From Neodontobutis hainanensis (lineage: Eukaryota; Chordata; Actinopteri; Gobiiformes; Odontobutidae), in assembly GCA_024349245.1 (NCBI GenBank), contig JALDNG010000087.1, forward strand, positions 362,501 through 426,500: DNA of 64,000 nucleotides, in the 5' to 3' direction. Position 1 is the first letter of the stretch. Every line of letters begins with the position of its first letter. Positions 38,513-50,965 of the stretch are shown piece by piece. The position numbers and the translations under genes are program-made. The notes under the pieces are model-generated. The model made no database searches and was not told where the DNA came from. It saw only the letters and a list, made by a program, of their open reading frames with translations.

Positions 38513-38542
<30 letters not shown>
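38513..38542 (+). repeat. (TG)n microsatellite, about 15 units
   Basis: Short uninterrupted TG repeat. The small ORF across it is a by-product. Confidence 0.9.
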
Positions 38543-38544
<2 letters not shown>

Positions 38545-41240
38545 GTATTTATGTCACATTATGTGACATGTTTCTTGGGTGTTTGGAAATACCCAGTGAG
38601 AGATGACCAATTGGTCACCTGCTTTACTGCAAATAATGACTGTGTAAAAGCACATTATGCTCCATGTGGTCTGCAACCCATGAGCTCTCTTTTTGGTTAA
38701 GTGTTGAAATCGGATTCCAATAGTAAATTGTCCTATTAAAAAGGACATGCAAAGTTTACATCAGACTTTGGCTCCAATTAAAACTTTGTAACTCAACTCT
38801 TAAGTTTTGGAAAAAGTCACATTTATTGACGTATGTAGAAGGATAATTTTGACTCGTTAGAAGAAACCCACGAGAAGTGACGAGTCACCAACCTGCTTGT
38901 TGCAAACTTACAGTAAAGTGTTTTTCCACTTCCTTAAACAGGCTTACACAACAAACCATAATTAATAACGAATGTCAAGGTATTCCTTAAGAGGGTTTTA
39001 CTCCTGGCTTCGACTCAAAATGACATAAGTCTGACCTTTATGACAAAGCAAATTTTGGGGTAATTTCTTTTCAGGCAAATGTTTATCTACTATTTCTAGC
39101 ATTCAGGAAAAAAAGAGGTCCCTTTATTGTTCCAATGAGGAAATAAAAAAACCCCACTACTAGTAAAAGCAAAAGCATTGCCACACTGTACAATCCAAGT
39201 AAACACAGGCTTGTTACTACACATGCTCCTCCAAACAATGATCGCTTCAGGCTAGTGTTTGTCTCAGCGCTAACCCTTGCAGAAAGCTCGACTAGGAGGT
39301 GCAATCAAGCAGCGGGCAATAACAGGCCCCTGCAGCGCTCGCATCATATCTGTGAGAGCAGAGACCTCTATCTCGAACAGTAGCTGCTCAAACCCCTGAA
39401 TGACACCCCAGCAGAAGCTAACGGGCTAACGCCAGTCACTTGCACTCACTCTGCAGCTGGAGCACGTAGTGAAGTTAGCAATTCCACAAGAGCCGTGAAG
39501 GCAATCTCTGTCATCTGAGGGGGGTCATTTCACACAAATTGCAAAACATAGAAGAGTTATTTTCACTTTGCTCCCTAAAGGTAAGTGCACAGTGGGGTTT
39601 GAAAAGTTTGGGAACACTAAGAAGTTTCTCTTTACTTGATCTCAAATACATGGCAGGGTTTAGAGGCTGGTGTCAAACAGTCAACTTGCTTAAATGGATT
39701 TTTTTCGGCATGTTTTAGATTTTTGATGTTCCTCTAGTAACTGGAGTAACAGGGTTAATGGAGAGTCAATAACTTCCACTAAAGCTCAGCTGACATACTT
39801 CAGGGAGTTTCCTTTAATTATGTAAGTATAATTTTAGTGTGGGTTTATTTGTTTTTTGCTTCAGGTTGCTTTGTAGAATTTTCAGATCAGAGGACTTCTA
39901 CAGAATTGGATTCTTTCGGCTTACTGGGCAGAACCATCTGTGCTTTTAGGAGGACTGTCTGGCTGCATTATCTACTATTAAAAAAAAAAAAAAGAAAAAG
40001 AATAGTGTGTAAAGTCTTTGTTTGAGCCATCTGTCTTCAAGCCCTCGCTTCTGATGACACATTTTGTTGTTTGTGTAAAAGCAGTGGTCAGATAAATCTT
40101 TGTCTAAGGCAGGAGAACCAATATACCTTATAACTAAAATCAGCTTGAGACACAAATTCCAACAAATGAAGCAGATTGGAAAGGAAATGTTTGTACTAAA
40201 GGGACAGAGGCAACACAGACATTAAAACGAAGGCCCATTCTCTAAGTCACACCGGGAAAAGCCTTTAAGAGAGAACTTTCTTTAGTTTCAGATGCTCAAA
40301 ACCAAATAAGTTACTCCACTCCAGACTAAAGAATATTGAACAGTAAAAAAATAAAAATAAAAATTCCTAGCTAACTCATGTTCAGGTTATGTGAAAACCT
40401 GAATATGCCGTCAGCCCTATTTATTCAGTCATATTTTGACAAGTACAAAAACACATCCTGTCACTTTCTTCCATCTAGAGCTCACAGCTGTAGGTGTCTT
40501 TGTTGAGTCTAGTGCCTCAGATGTGCCTTGTGGATTGAATTCAGGGAGTTTATGGGGGGGGGGTCACACATGCAGAGAGGACGTGATTAGATCACTTATT
40601 CTGCTCTGACAGCGCCATAACCACAGCAGCCGGCCAAATCAAGTGTCGGGCTGTTTTGACAATGCCTCGCTGCGGACTGAACACACAACCTTTTAGTAAA
40701 ACAGGCTTCGCAGACTCGCCCTAAAGTCTTACTAGTACTAATCTGTCCACATACATAACTTACACAAAGCTGAATCATGCGAGCACAAAAAGAGATGTGT
40801 AGAGTGATTGTTGCGATTGTCAAATAATTGCTGAGCACTTAGCAACAAATGAATTTGAGTGATTAAATGTTTTTGTCAAGTACCCATTTCACAGCAAACA
40901 GTAAAAATGAACTGCCAAACGAGGCATGAAAACAGACTTAAATAAATGAGGCCCCCAAAGAAAAATATAATGAAATTGTCAAAATTTGGCAACAGGTTTA
41001 TTATAAACCCACATAAAAATCTTAAGTTTCCAATTACCCATGGTAACAAGCAGTGAATAAATACCATTTTACACATACAACTTTGTTTATGTCTACTAAA
41101 TTAAATCACAGCTGAGCTCTTTTCAACGCCATTCCCACTTGATAGAAATCTTTTCAGACCCAATACTGTTGCTATATGACAATTCTAACAATTTTTTAAA
41201 TAAAAAAGTTACATCTGTTCTCAACATACTTGTACTTAGA

Positions 41241-41470
41241 GGCGCAGTGGCTCAGTGGCAAGGCTGTCGTCCTATAACCGGAAGGTTGGCGGATAAATTC
41301 CCACTCTCCCAACAGTTCATACTGTCGTTGTGTCCTTAGGCAAGACGCTTAACCCTCCTTGCCTCCAGTGACACAGCTCTGGTGTATGATGTGGGAATGT
41401 TGGGACAATCTGGCATGTTTACATTCATGTATGTTCTGGCACTGTCCCAATTAAAATATATATATATATT
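41241..41470 (+). repeat. tRNA-derived SINE
   Basis: The 5' end GGCGCAGTGGCTCAGTGGCA contains an A-box-like TGGCTCAGTGGC. The expected B box is decayed (GGATAAATTCC at about 41290). The body (CCACTCTCCCAACAGTTCAT, GTCCTTAGGCAAGACGCTTA, CTTGCCTCCAGTGACACAGC) matches the minus-strand segment at 20725-20830, and the 3' end runs into an AT-rich tail. The A-box/B-box head with a conserved body is the layout of fish tRNA-derived SINEs. Confidence 0.7.
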
Positions 41471-44400
41471 ATCCCACATTTAGCCTGTGATTGTTTTGTT
41501 CTATTTTAACATACTTTGCTCTTTCTACTCACGAGAAGGTGCATCTTTTCACGCTTTCTGTTTTTGGGTCAAGTTTAGTTGGAGGCTGGCCAAGACTCCA
41601 AAAAAGGGCTGAGGCTGGTATGACAGCATTTGCAATTATTTAAGTGAGTGACACTAACAGAGCAAAACACAGCAAGTTGGTTTTAACTGTACCAAACATA
41701 AGTGTGAAAACAACCATACACTACTTTCTTCATATGCACTTGGAAATTCAAAAGACCAGAAAAACTAATTAAAGCATACATAACTAAATTTAACTTGACT
41801 GAACATAGTTAAGATAAATTGTGACCTTAAGAATCATTCTAACGCTAGATTAAATAACCTCAGATGTGGCCGTGATGGTGACTGTCACATGTGTTGCAGG
41901 ATTAAAAAAAAAAAAACACTCTTACAAACAAGAAAATGTAGTCCTCATCAGCTCTGGTAAAAATATTTGGTTTCAGACATAGACATTTTGAATTGTTTGC
42001 TTAAAGCCTAATTAAAATTTTAAATTAAAACATTTTTTTTCGATAACATAGGACACAGTAAAGTACCCATGACACATTGCCAGCAACCACTTTATTATAT
42101 TTCTCAATTGAAAGGTCAATACTTCTTGGATACTCAGATAACCACGGTTAGGATGTTACTAAACTCTTAAAAATCCTAAAATAATCAGCAGTGTAAGCAC
42201 AAACCCACACTCTTGGGCATTATTTATACAGAAATAACTGTTCTAATTATTTTGTATAATTGTTGGTTTATTTAGTTAAATTGTCCCTCAGTAAATGAAG
42301 ACTATAATTACATTCAAAGAAAATAAAGCTGTTGGGATCTGTTCATTTCTAATTTCAGCAGCAATAACAAGAAATGTGCTGCCATGGTTACTTCATTGTT
42401 TAGACGAGGGAACAACTGCTCGCTCTCCAGAGCACAAGGCAATAAACCTAAAATCTAAAGACAAGAGGGGGCTTAGGAGGGGCTGCAGAGGGGCAATAAA
42501 GCCTCAAGGAGTAACAAGCTACAGAAGATGCTCCATCAGTCTGTGAAGCCAGGGCACTGTTGTTTGCAATTGGTGGCTGGGAGCTGGCATAAGGCTAAAC
42601 ACCGAATACGCAAAATCTGTTGCAGGACTGGATTTAGAGAGTGTGGCAAAGACGAGGATGTTAAACAAACTCCGAGCAATACCAACCACACACTTAATAA
42701 ACTGCTGCAAATAAAAGCTTATGTGGACCACAATATTTCTAAATTCCCAGCTACTAGTACTAAATAACATGTTTGTTTAGTAACTACGGAACCAAACAAA
42801 TTACACCTATGGGGATAATTAGAGTTGATCAGACATTATTAATCATTTGTGCTCTACAGCTGTACACATAACATCCAGCATTCATCTGACAGAATTAACA
42901 TTTGCCAAACAAACATATTAAGAGCTCAACAGAGCAGCGTTGACCGTACATCAAACCTGCGTCAAATCGTGTGTACACTGCTCCAGAAAATGAATTATGT
43001 ATTCACTTGTAAATCTCCATTAATTTGTGTGACGCCGCAGATTGAATGGGAGTGATCAAAGAGCCATTCTGGAGCGCAGTGGGGAGGTAGCGCATGTGCA
43101 TGGTTTTTGAGGAGATAGTCACAGAAGCATTTCCAAATTACAGGCCTCAAAATCTCTTCTGGCAAAGTCACGCTGCAGCAAGAGTGCGGAACAATTACCG
43201 AGTAACAATAGAGCTGTCATTAGGAATACAAACTCATTTTAGGCTTGTAATGAGATGAATTCAAGTGTACTTTTAAAATAGTTTTGTTTATACAAGTTAT
43301 TATAACCAAACGGAAAAAATACAATTATAATGTCCGCCTTGCCAGACCAGCTAAGGCCAATTATGTGGTATTCCCCTCTATTATTTCCAACAAACTAAGG
43401 GGTACTGAAACTAAAAAAAGTGGAAGAGCATGAACATTCCTGCACATTATCATCGAGACAGACAGCGGCGTGTTCCAAAAGGTCACAGACAATCAATTTA
43501 GCCTGCCGCTCGTTTAACATTTTACATTCCCCATCACTGCCAGACAACCTTTAGTTTGGTTCTAGTTAGTGGCATGAAAAATCTGCCCATTTAATGCACA
43601 TTTTCAGCTCAGGTTGGTTTAATGAGTGACTTCATCAAAACTACAATTTTAGTTTTTGACCGACTCGAGTCAGATGTAAATTCGTCAGATCATTGAAAAA
43701 GTGACCAAACGCTGCAAAGCTTTGGGCCAGTAGGAAAAGAGATTTGGCTAAACTAAGACTAGAGGTTTTGCGTTAGGCCACATCCTGGGCTGTACAGAGA
43801 AGAAGCACTGACAAATTAGAGCACACTACGCCTGGATGGGGTGGCCTTAAAGACACTGATACTAGCCTCCGGCATGGCCCGCTTGGATTTGCTTCAAACT
43901 GACCAATTTTCATGTAACCAGTAGTTATTGTTGGTAACTTTTTCTAGTTTGTGAGATATTCACGTTTTAAAAAAGGAACGTGTCAGACCAAAATCAGGGC
44001 TTCTGCAAAATGACAAAGCTTCACAAGCCATAACCTCGAAACTGCAAAATGAAACTTTCCCACATTGTTCTACACTGTGAGAAGTCTTTGACCTGTAAAA
44101 CACGTGGCCCTCAGATGTATGGTTTGGAACTTATGACCTGCCAAATGTAAAAATTATTTCATACTTTGATCATATCTTCAGAATAAACCACAATGTCCAC
44201 ATAACCAAATGCTACTGGATATATGGACAACTGTTTATGGGTCTAGAAATATGTTCCAGCCGACTCTTCCACCATTGATCCAAGACACTGGGACAGATTA
44301 CAGAACATTTATAAATAGGAGATTGTATATAATAAGCACCGGATCTAGTTCAAAAATATGATCATAACAAACAGGCACCTTAGGCACAACAGCAAGTTCA

Positions 44401-45876
44401 CATTTATAAATTAGTGTTCCGGCCTACAAAGTACCTGCAGAAACAAAATTTTACCCACGTGTAGCTTGTGTGTAGTTGGTCTACATTATTTTAATACATA
44501 ACTTTTAACTGCTGTTGGTAAGTGTAGTAAATGTTTTAAGTTAGTTCATTTAAATTACACATCGTTAGTCCAGCCTTTGCCTGCTAAGTTTTTAAAGCCT
44601 AAATTCCCAAATATTAAAATGGTTACAATGCTAGTTATTAGTAAGGATGTTGCATTTCTGTGTTCTCTGTTCTCAGAGCTCACATCTCCCTTTTCTCCTC
44701 TGAGCTGCTCTTACACTGCTGAGGCTTAATGATTAGGCTGCTTACGTTTTTGTTGTAAATGGCTCTTAAACCATAACTTCATTGCAGCTGACTAGCGCTA
44801 AAGCAGAACAAAACTAAGCCCAGTCACACACGAGCAGCGAGGTTCTGTGAGAGGGAAAGAGAGAGTGAGACCGGAGCAACAGAAGCTCTGATCAGAGGCT
44901 ACGCTTTTTCATTGAAGGTTATTAAGTAAGACATGTTTAATGAGTTTGAATAAATCCAGGACGGGTTAACTTGTAGCGAGGCAGATAACTAAAAATCTTT
45001 GAAAGTACATGCTCTTCAATTGTGCCCCATTTGCCACGCAAAAATCCTGTTTTCCAAGACTAAAATGAACCCACTCAATTAAATTAAATCATATTAAGAC
45101 ATGCATTTGCTCAATCTCACAATTACATTTACACACTTACTAGTCATAATGTGTATGATTTCTGTCATGAAGATAATCTTGATGCCATTTTTTTTTTTAT
45201 CAAGAGCAGCCATTTTTTTAAGTTGGCCTGGCAAAGAAACACGATTTTCTTTGATCTTTCTTTATCTTGGGGTGGGAAGATACATTTTTCCAACATTCCA
45301 GTTTAATTTTTTATAGCTTTGGGAACCATAATTCAAGATTGATCTATTCATTTCTGGTATTTGTGATGTGACAGTCAGTTTTAAGGATATTATGGATATG
45401 TAATCTACAGGATGTATTTGCAATAATGGTGCCAGCAGTTGGTGACTGGCAAAAATGTGTGTGGGAACATATGGGAAACCAACATATTTTAATCACAAAT
45501 TCATAGTAGCAATACTAGTGGAGGGAAATTGTGTGACATTTGCAGTCATGTTTGAAAATCTTGGAACAAAAATGCAACTGCAGAGAGAGGGACATGTCAG
45601 AGTGGCATTTAGCATCTGCCCTTGTAGCCACACTTGGTCAACTGTTGGCATCTGCTCAGAACATCCTGCAGACAACATGCAATGGCGGGAAAGTTTGAAG
45701 AAAATGTATCTGATGACTTTGGTTGGACAAACTAAAAAAATAATTCATAGTATACAAGTGTGGGTTCTGATTTGGCTATGTTACTGTATCTGATGCTTCT
45801 GGGATGTTTGCCTGGAATGGAGGACTCAGAAATGCACTCTACTATCTGCTAAGATGCCATTGGCTTATAATATGTA

Positions 45877-46327
45877 GAGTGGAAAAGGTATGTGAACCTT
45901 TTGGAATTTCATGGTTTTCTGAATAAATCAGTCTTAAAATGTAATCTGCTCTTCATCTAAGTATTCAGCAGGTCTTCATCCCAGTATCTTCAGCAGGTCC
46001 AGCTCGTTTATATGCCCTCTGCAGTCTGCAGTTGCTGAACTGATGCCGCTGCCATTATCCAGTCGACAAGGGTCAAACTCTATAGGCATCTGGTTGTGGG
46101 ACCGAAACCATTTATAGCCAGCTGACAATATCCATCATCTTCTCTTTGTGTGGGATTGGCCTTTGGTGTGATCAAACTGTCACTTCTGTCCTGTTGACAA
46201 AAGCAACATTTGAACAAATATGTTTGCCAGTTTTTCTTCAGAGAAATGTCATTTCTAGGGCCGAGTGTTAATCCTATGTAATGGGCACTTTCCTGTATTC
46301 GATACAACCAGGTTCATGCTTTTTGAC
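45877..46327. mobile_element. Possible small Tc1-like or MITE element
   Basis: The left part (GGTATGTGAACCTTTTGGAATTTCATGG, then CTGAATAAATCAGTC) resembles the terminal region of a fish Tc1-type family. About 430 bases later, CAGGTTCATGCTTTTTGACT could be the inverted partner (AGTCAAAAAGCATGAACCTG), though with gaps. The interior has no transposase coding I can read. Boundaries are approximate. Confidence 0.35.
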
Positions 46328-47628
46328 TACACCTGTATACACTTGAACCCTGTGCAATCATGACACCACTCGAACGATCAACCCATAACTGTCCTTGGCT
46401 TAGTCCAGCGCTGGCACAATTGTGCCCATTCAGGTGCGGCTGCTTAAACTATCTTGGGTATAATTGAGGTACTAGAAAAGTTTACTCCTAATATGGAAGA
46501 ACCTCCTTAGGTGCCAATAAAGCCATGAAACTTACATTAGATTTTTTTTCATAATAGCTACATGATGTATTTTGAAGGGCACAAAAACAAGTAAAAATCT
46601 GTTCATGTTTTCATTAATCAAGGTTAAAAAATTGCCTTAGAAAGAGGCTTAGCGTTCTGTAAATGCATCTTGAGGGTAAAATAAAGAAACAGACTGAACA
46701 ATCATTACTCTGCCTTTATATAATAAAAAGCTAGTTTCACTCAGAGGCACCCATGGGAGCCATGCTTTCACAGTCACAGGCTTTTAAAATTAAACTGTTT
46801 CTCTAACAATCAGCATAACAAAGACTGATGAGCAGAACAGCAAAAAAAGACAAAGAGAAACAGGGCCATTTTTAAAACAGGAATAGGGCCTATGCTCAGA
46901 GCTACAAATGACTCAAGTGAACCAAAGCATTGCAGTGAAGTAGAGCAGAGGCTCTAAAAAGGTTAAGTTATTGTTATCTAAGATAAGGATTAATGAGGAA
47001 TAAAACCCAGCTAAAAGAGAAATTGGTACTAGAGGCACTGTCATTTTTATTTACAGTTACAATTTGTAAAAAGAATGACCTTGAATTGCCAACTTTGGCA
47101 ACAAGGCAAGCAGAACACCAGATCATTTCAAATTATAAAAAGGTCTTAGCCACCAAAATTTGCAAATTCTGCATAAACATGAATTTGTGAGTGGTAGAGA
47201 ACATTAGCAAGTGGCTGAATATTCAACAGCTCTATTTATACAAGCATTTTTGCTACACCTACACAAACACCTATAACCGCTACAGGTAATGCAAAAATAC
47301 ATGAGGCCTAACGCGTCTTAGCATTAACAACAAAGCATCATCTGACATATCCACTGATAAAACATTGACACACAAGGAATCCTTTACTTTATTTTCCATC
47401 ACCAATTCAATGTCTTTAACTCGTACACTCACAAAAAAGGGATAAAATAAAAATACGGCTGTTTTTGCTGACGTGGTGAGTAGAGTCACCAAATTCTATG
47501 TCGACATAAAAACGGGGCGGCCTGCAGTTTTTGGTTCTCTGACTGGGGGTGCATCAGTGGCTCACCTACAAAATTTGTTCAAAATGGGATTCATTGTTTT
47601 TGTCATTTGCAAGACAATTCTATATTTG

Positions 47629-47668
47629 AAAAAAAAAAATAAATAAAAAAAAAAAAAAAAAAAAAAAG
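47629..47668 (+). repeat. A-rich low-complexity tract
   Basis: Runs of A interrupted by single T bases (A10, TAAAT, A23). It could be the tail of an old retroposed copy, but nothing recognisable precedes it. Confidence 0.7.
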
Positions 47669-48140
47669 GTATTGTCTGTGGAATGTGTTTTCTCAGTATC
47701 AACTCGCTAAATATTTGTATTACAAAAAGTTATTTTCAAAGGTGCAGCTTACTGAGACAAAAGCACGACCAGTGACAGTAAAATATAGATAATCTTGTTC
47801 TCTTCCCAATCAGAAAATGTAGAATAGCAAGTCATATCATAGCAAAATCACAGATCCGTCCTTCATTATACAGCCCTAATTTTATAATATTGTCTCATTC
47901 CTAACACACACACACTGTTATTGCAGGTTTCTTGAAAAAATGCCTGATTGATGACAATAAAACTGCAAATTTCATAAAACAAGAAATCACCTTGAATTTT
48001 ATTGCTTCACTAATATCCTTAATAACCGTAAGCTACAGTGTATCTTGGGAACGCCTCTCTTTCAACACACTCGCTTCTGTGACACACCAACACTGCACTG
48101 TTGCTTCCTCCTCGTAAATCTCCTGTTCTTGGGCTATTAC

Positions 48141-48335
48141 CAGCGGCGTTGGCGATGAGCAGCACCCTGAAGCCTTCAGAGAGTCTAAAGACATCATCAA
48201 CCAAGGCTCCGCTGCAGCAGAGTGGTCTGAGGGTGTGTCCAGCTGAGCCAGCAACTCTGCTCGGGCTGATGAATAGCAGCTGTCCGACACCACCTCCTCC
48301 TCCGACATAACCATCTCACTGCTCACTCCAGGCAC
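48141..48335 (-). CDS. Exon-like coding segment, unidentified minus-strand gene (partial)
   Basis: Reading the minus strand from an ATG at 48335, a frame runs through MSEEEVVSDSCYSS, then AELLAQLDTPSD and SLDSLKASGC, and reaches a plausible splice donor (CTG|GTAATA) after 48141, in phase 0. Third codon positions in this frame are strongly G/C, unlike the AT-rich surroundings, which is what an exon would show. The segment is acidic and Ser-rich with no domain I recognise. The start is uncertain: it may be a first exon using one of three in-frame ATGs (48335 and two within ten codons), or an internal exon with an acceptor near 48312 or 48323. A second minus frame (FRLSEGFRVLLIANAAGN, within 48150-48204) also looks protein-like, so the frame choice is not certain. 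Confidence 0.4.
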
Positions 48336-48995
48336 AGGGATAACATCATAGACTACATTCTATACTGAATATACTACCTAGTGTAGTAGCAGGATTTATT
48401 AGTTGACAAATCATATGCATTCCTTGATTATCAATGTTTTAAGTTGGTAGTTTGTACAACCCCTTATTGCAGATGCGGTCAAGATAATGCACATTAGCCT
48501 AAGTGTTAGGTTATTGAAGTTGAGCTCTGTTTTTAAGAACCTTAATAATTGTTAGAAGCTGACTTTGACTATTTCATTACTGTCCAGACAGGTCTATGGG
48601 ACACATAAATACACACAGCGTTGTCCCATTAGCTGCTTCTTTAATTATTCGCGTTGCCATTACAGCGCTGGGAGTTAGTTCACACAGGGCCATGACATCA
48701 TTCAAGAGGAAGTCATTACACAGGATCAATAGTGCACTCCCGAACCACATGGGACGCAGAGAAGGGCTCTGTACGGGATTGAGTTAACACACAGGAGGCA
48801 AAGGGAAACAACACTGTGTGATACTGTTATTGTTTTTACATTAGCACGCAGCTCATCCAACCAGAGCAGCGGGGATGTTGTTCATGTGGTTAGAGGCTGG
48901 GATTGGAGAACAATGAAAATAGGGACAGCTGCACTAAGTCTATGAGATCCTGGAGTAAAACTGAAGATCTTTATTTATACAGGGTTGAAAATTAG

Positions 48996-49432
48996 TAGTG
49001 TTGTGCTCAAAAGTTTGCATACCCATAGAACCATATAGAATTTGTGGCCATTTCATTTTTCAGAGAATATGACAAAAAACACAAAAACCTTTTCTTTCAC
49101 TCGTAGTTAGTGTTTGGGTGAAGCCATTTATTGTCAAACAATTCCGTTTACTTTTTTAAAATCATAACAACACCAGAAACTACCCAAATGAACACTGCTG
49201 ATTGGCTTTCTCAATTCCTTGGGTATCTTTTTATATCCCTTTCCTGTTTTATACAGTTTAATTACCTTTTCCCGCAGATCCTTTGACAATTCCTTTGCGT
49301 CCCCATGACTCAGACAGAAACATCAGTGCAGCACTGGATGAGAGATGCAAGGGTCTGTCAGGAGCACAGAAACTCACTGACCTTTTATACACACACACTG
49401 ATTAGAAGCAAACAGATCACAGATGAGGTGAA
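48996..49432 (-). mobile_element. Tc1-like element, internally deleted, minus-oriented
   Basis: The left side is the family terminal repeat (GTGTTGTGCTCAAAAGTTTG, GGTGAAGCCATTTATTGTCA). At about 49190 the sequence changes to the reverse complement of the transposase start region. Read on the minus strand, after TGAGTCATGGGG it encodes residues like LSKDLREKVIKLYKTGKGYK, but with a one-base deletion just after the ATG. The leader continues to CATCTGTGATCTGTTTGCTT near 49430. The central and C-terminal transposase is deleted and the right terminus is missing. Confidence 0.75.
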
Positions 49433-50089
49433 GCATATGTTTAATACGAGTTTGACCCTCTATTTTTGTTCTTTATGTTTTAAGGTTTGTTCCACCATCT
49501 CCTTTTCTGCCACTGTCCAGTTCAAAAACAGATTTTTCCTTCCTGATTAGCTTATTTAGTACAAAACCACAAATAGCAGTGTACTTAATTCGCTTGTTGC
49601 ACACATCAAGGGAACAAAACTTCACGAAGAAGAGGCCCAGCAGTAGTTGTTGCCTTGTTTAAGTGGTGCCATGCTTATATGCCCCACATTTCTCCTAATG
49701 TCTTAACTCAGGAGGAGAAATTACCAGATCTAAACAGCTCAATTTTCTTTTATCCAAGATACACTCAAAAGACATAACATTCAGTGCTGCTGTATAAAAA
49801 ACAGAATTGCTAACTACAGCAGAAACAAAACCATCTCTTCCTGTCTGGTCTGTCACTAATGAGGTCATATAGACTCTACAATAAACATTTATTGTTTATG
49901 TTTATTGTGAACATAAAACACCCATAGTTAGTTAATCCTGCTTGAGCTCATCAGTTCACTGTTTCAGTCTTGTGTTTTGACGATATAGAATTTTTAGTCG
50001 TTGCACCAAATCTTATACTCGGGTGTAAAAAAAAAAAAAACAAACAAAAAAAAAACATCTGCTTCTCACCAAATACACATACAATAACT

Positions 50090-50165
50090 TATTATTTTAT
50101 TTATCCAGGAAAGTCCCCGTTTTCAAGGAAGTCCTGGCCAAGACAGCTCTACGAGTCCAAAATAT
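50090..50165 (+). repeat. Small dispersed repeat fragment
   Basis: TTTATTTATCCAGGAAAGTC, then GGAAGTCCTGGCCAAGACAG, resembles a common fish repeat of the type 'ttaaccaggcaggtccattgag...ggcctggcaagacagc'. Only a short decayed piece is present. Confidence 0.35.
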
Positions 50166-50938
50166 GTTGTGTTATCAGGGCTTCCTCATATTCACAGGAG
50201 TCCAGGAAAGCATGCATCCTGATGGCCGCACATTGAACGGAACAGGATAACTTTTGGAAAGGCTAGGTCCACTTCCTGTCTCCCGGTACACTAAAATGGC
50301 TTTTATACGAGCGAATTAAGCAGAGGAGATTGTGTGGGAAATGAACTGGAGCGGTGTGACAAGATATTTTTTATTTTTGGATTCTGGAGAACATTTGGAG
50401 ACAGCGTGACATGGACAAACAGGAGAGTGTTATTAGGGAGAGAAAAGTGGTTCCTTTGTGACGACACCAGTAAAAGAGGGGAAGATAACTAAAAATCATT
50501 ACGTGCTCTGACAAATAATAAGACATGAGAGAGGAGGGGGATTACAATGAAAAATGGAGAAATCAAAAGCAGATTCATAGCACAGACTCAGATCAAAAGA
50601 AATCAATGCAGCTCACTCTGGATACACTTCAATAATTAGCAGCGTGGATATGAATATTTCATACGCAGCACTGCAATGGTTCATGCTGTATGTGTTTAGT
50701 AAGCACAGATGTCGGCTGTTGTACTGTATCAACTCGTTTGTCTTCATGAATACTACAGCGACCAAATTAGATTCTGTAATGGCGATTAAATATGATTGAA
50801 TTTGCTTTAAGTTATTACTCTGGCCTTGACATTTTGTGTGACATCTTTTTAACAGAATCAAATGCATCTTTCCAGAGACATGGGAATCACATTGTATGAA
50901 ATGATACATTGCAATGCAGGGCTGCAATTAATTTACAT

Positions 50939-50965
50939 TAAAAAAAAAAAAAAAAAAAAAAAAAA
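50939..50965 (+). repeat. Poly(A) tract
   Basis: About 26 consecutive A following AATTTACATT, with no recognisable retroelement upstream. Confidence 0.8.

Larger units (their letters stand above)
33269..41240. other. No supported gene outside the palindrome and microsatellite
   Basis: Apart from the palindrome at 35835 and the TG tract at 38513, it contains only A-rich runs (37930, 38390, 39980), a short (TA)n at 38229-38248 and a nine-G run near 40555. The 39590-39720 segment (GGTTTGAAAAGTTTGGGAAC) could be a transposon end but has no partner I could find. Confidence 0.4.
41471..48140. other. No supported gene apart from the small element at 45.9 kb
   Basis: AT-rich sequence. The 112-codon plus ORF at 45455-45793 has Cys/His-containing text but no recognisable domain, and its codon use is AT-rich like its surroundings. 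Downstream of 48141 on the minus strand this would be intron. Confidence 0.4.

Noticed and set aside
45455..45793. 112-codon plus ORF
   Set aside because: No domain, codon bias or splice context. Length alone is within chance for 64 kb.
48019..48204. Minus frame containing FRLSEGFRVLLIANAAGN
   Set aside because: It overlaps the exon candidate in another frame and begins without ATG. A short-dehydrogenase or insulinase-like resemblance was considered but is too weak to call.
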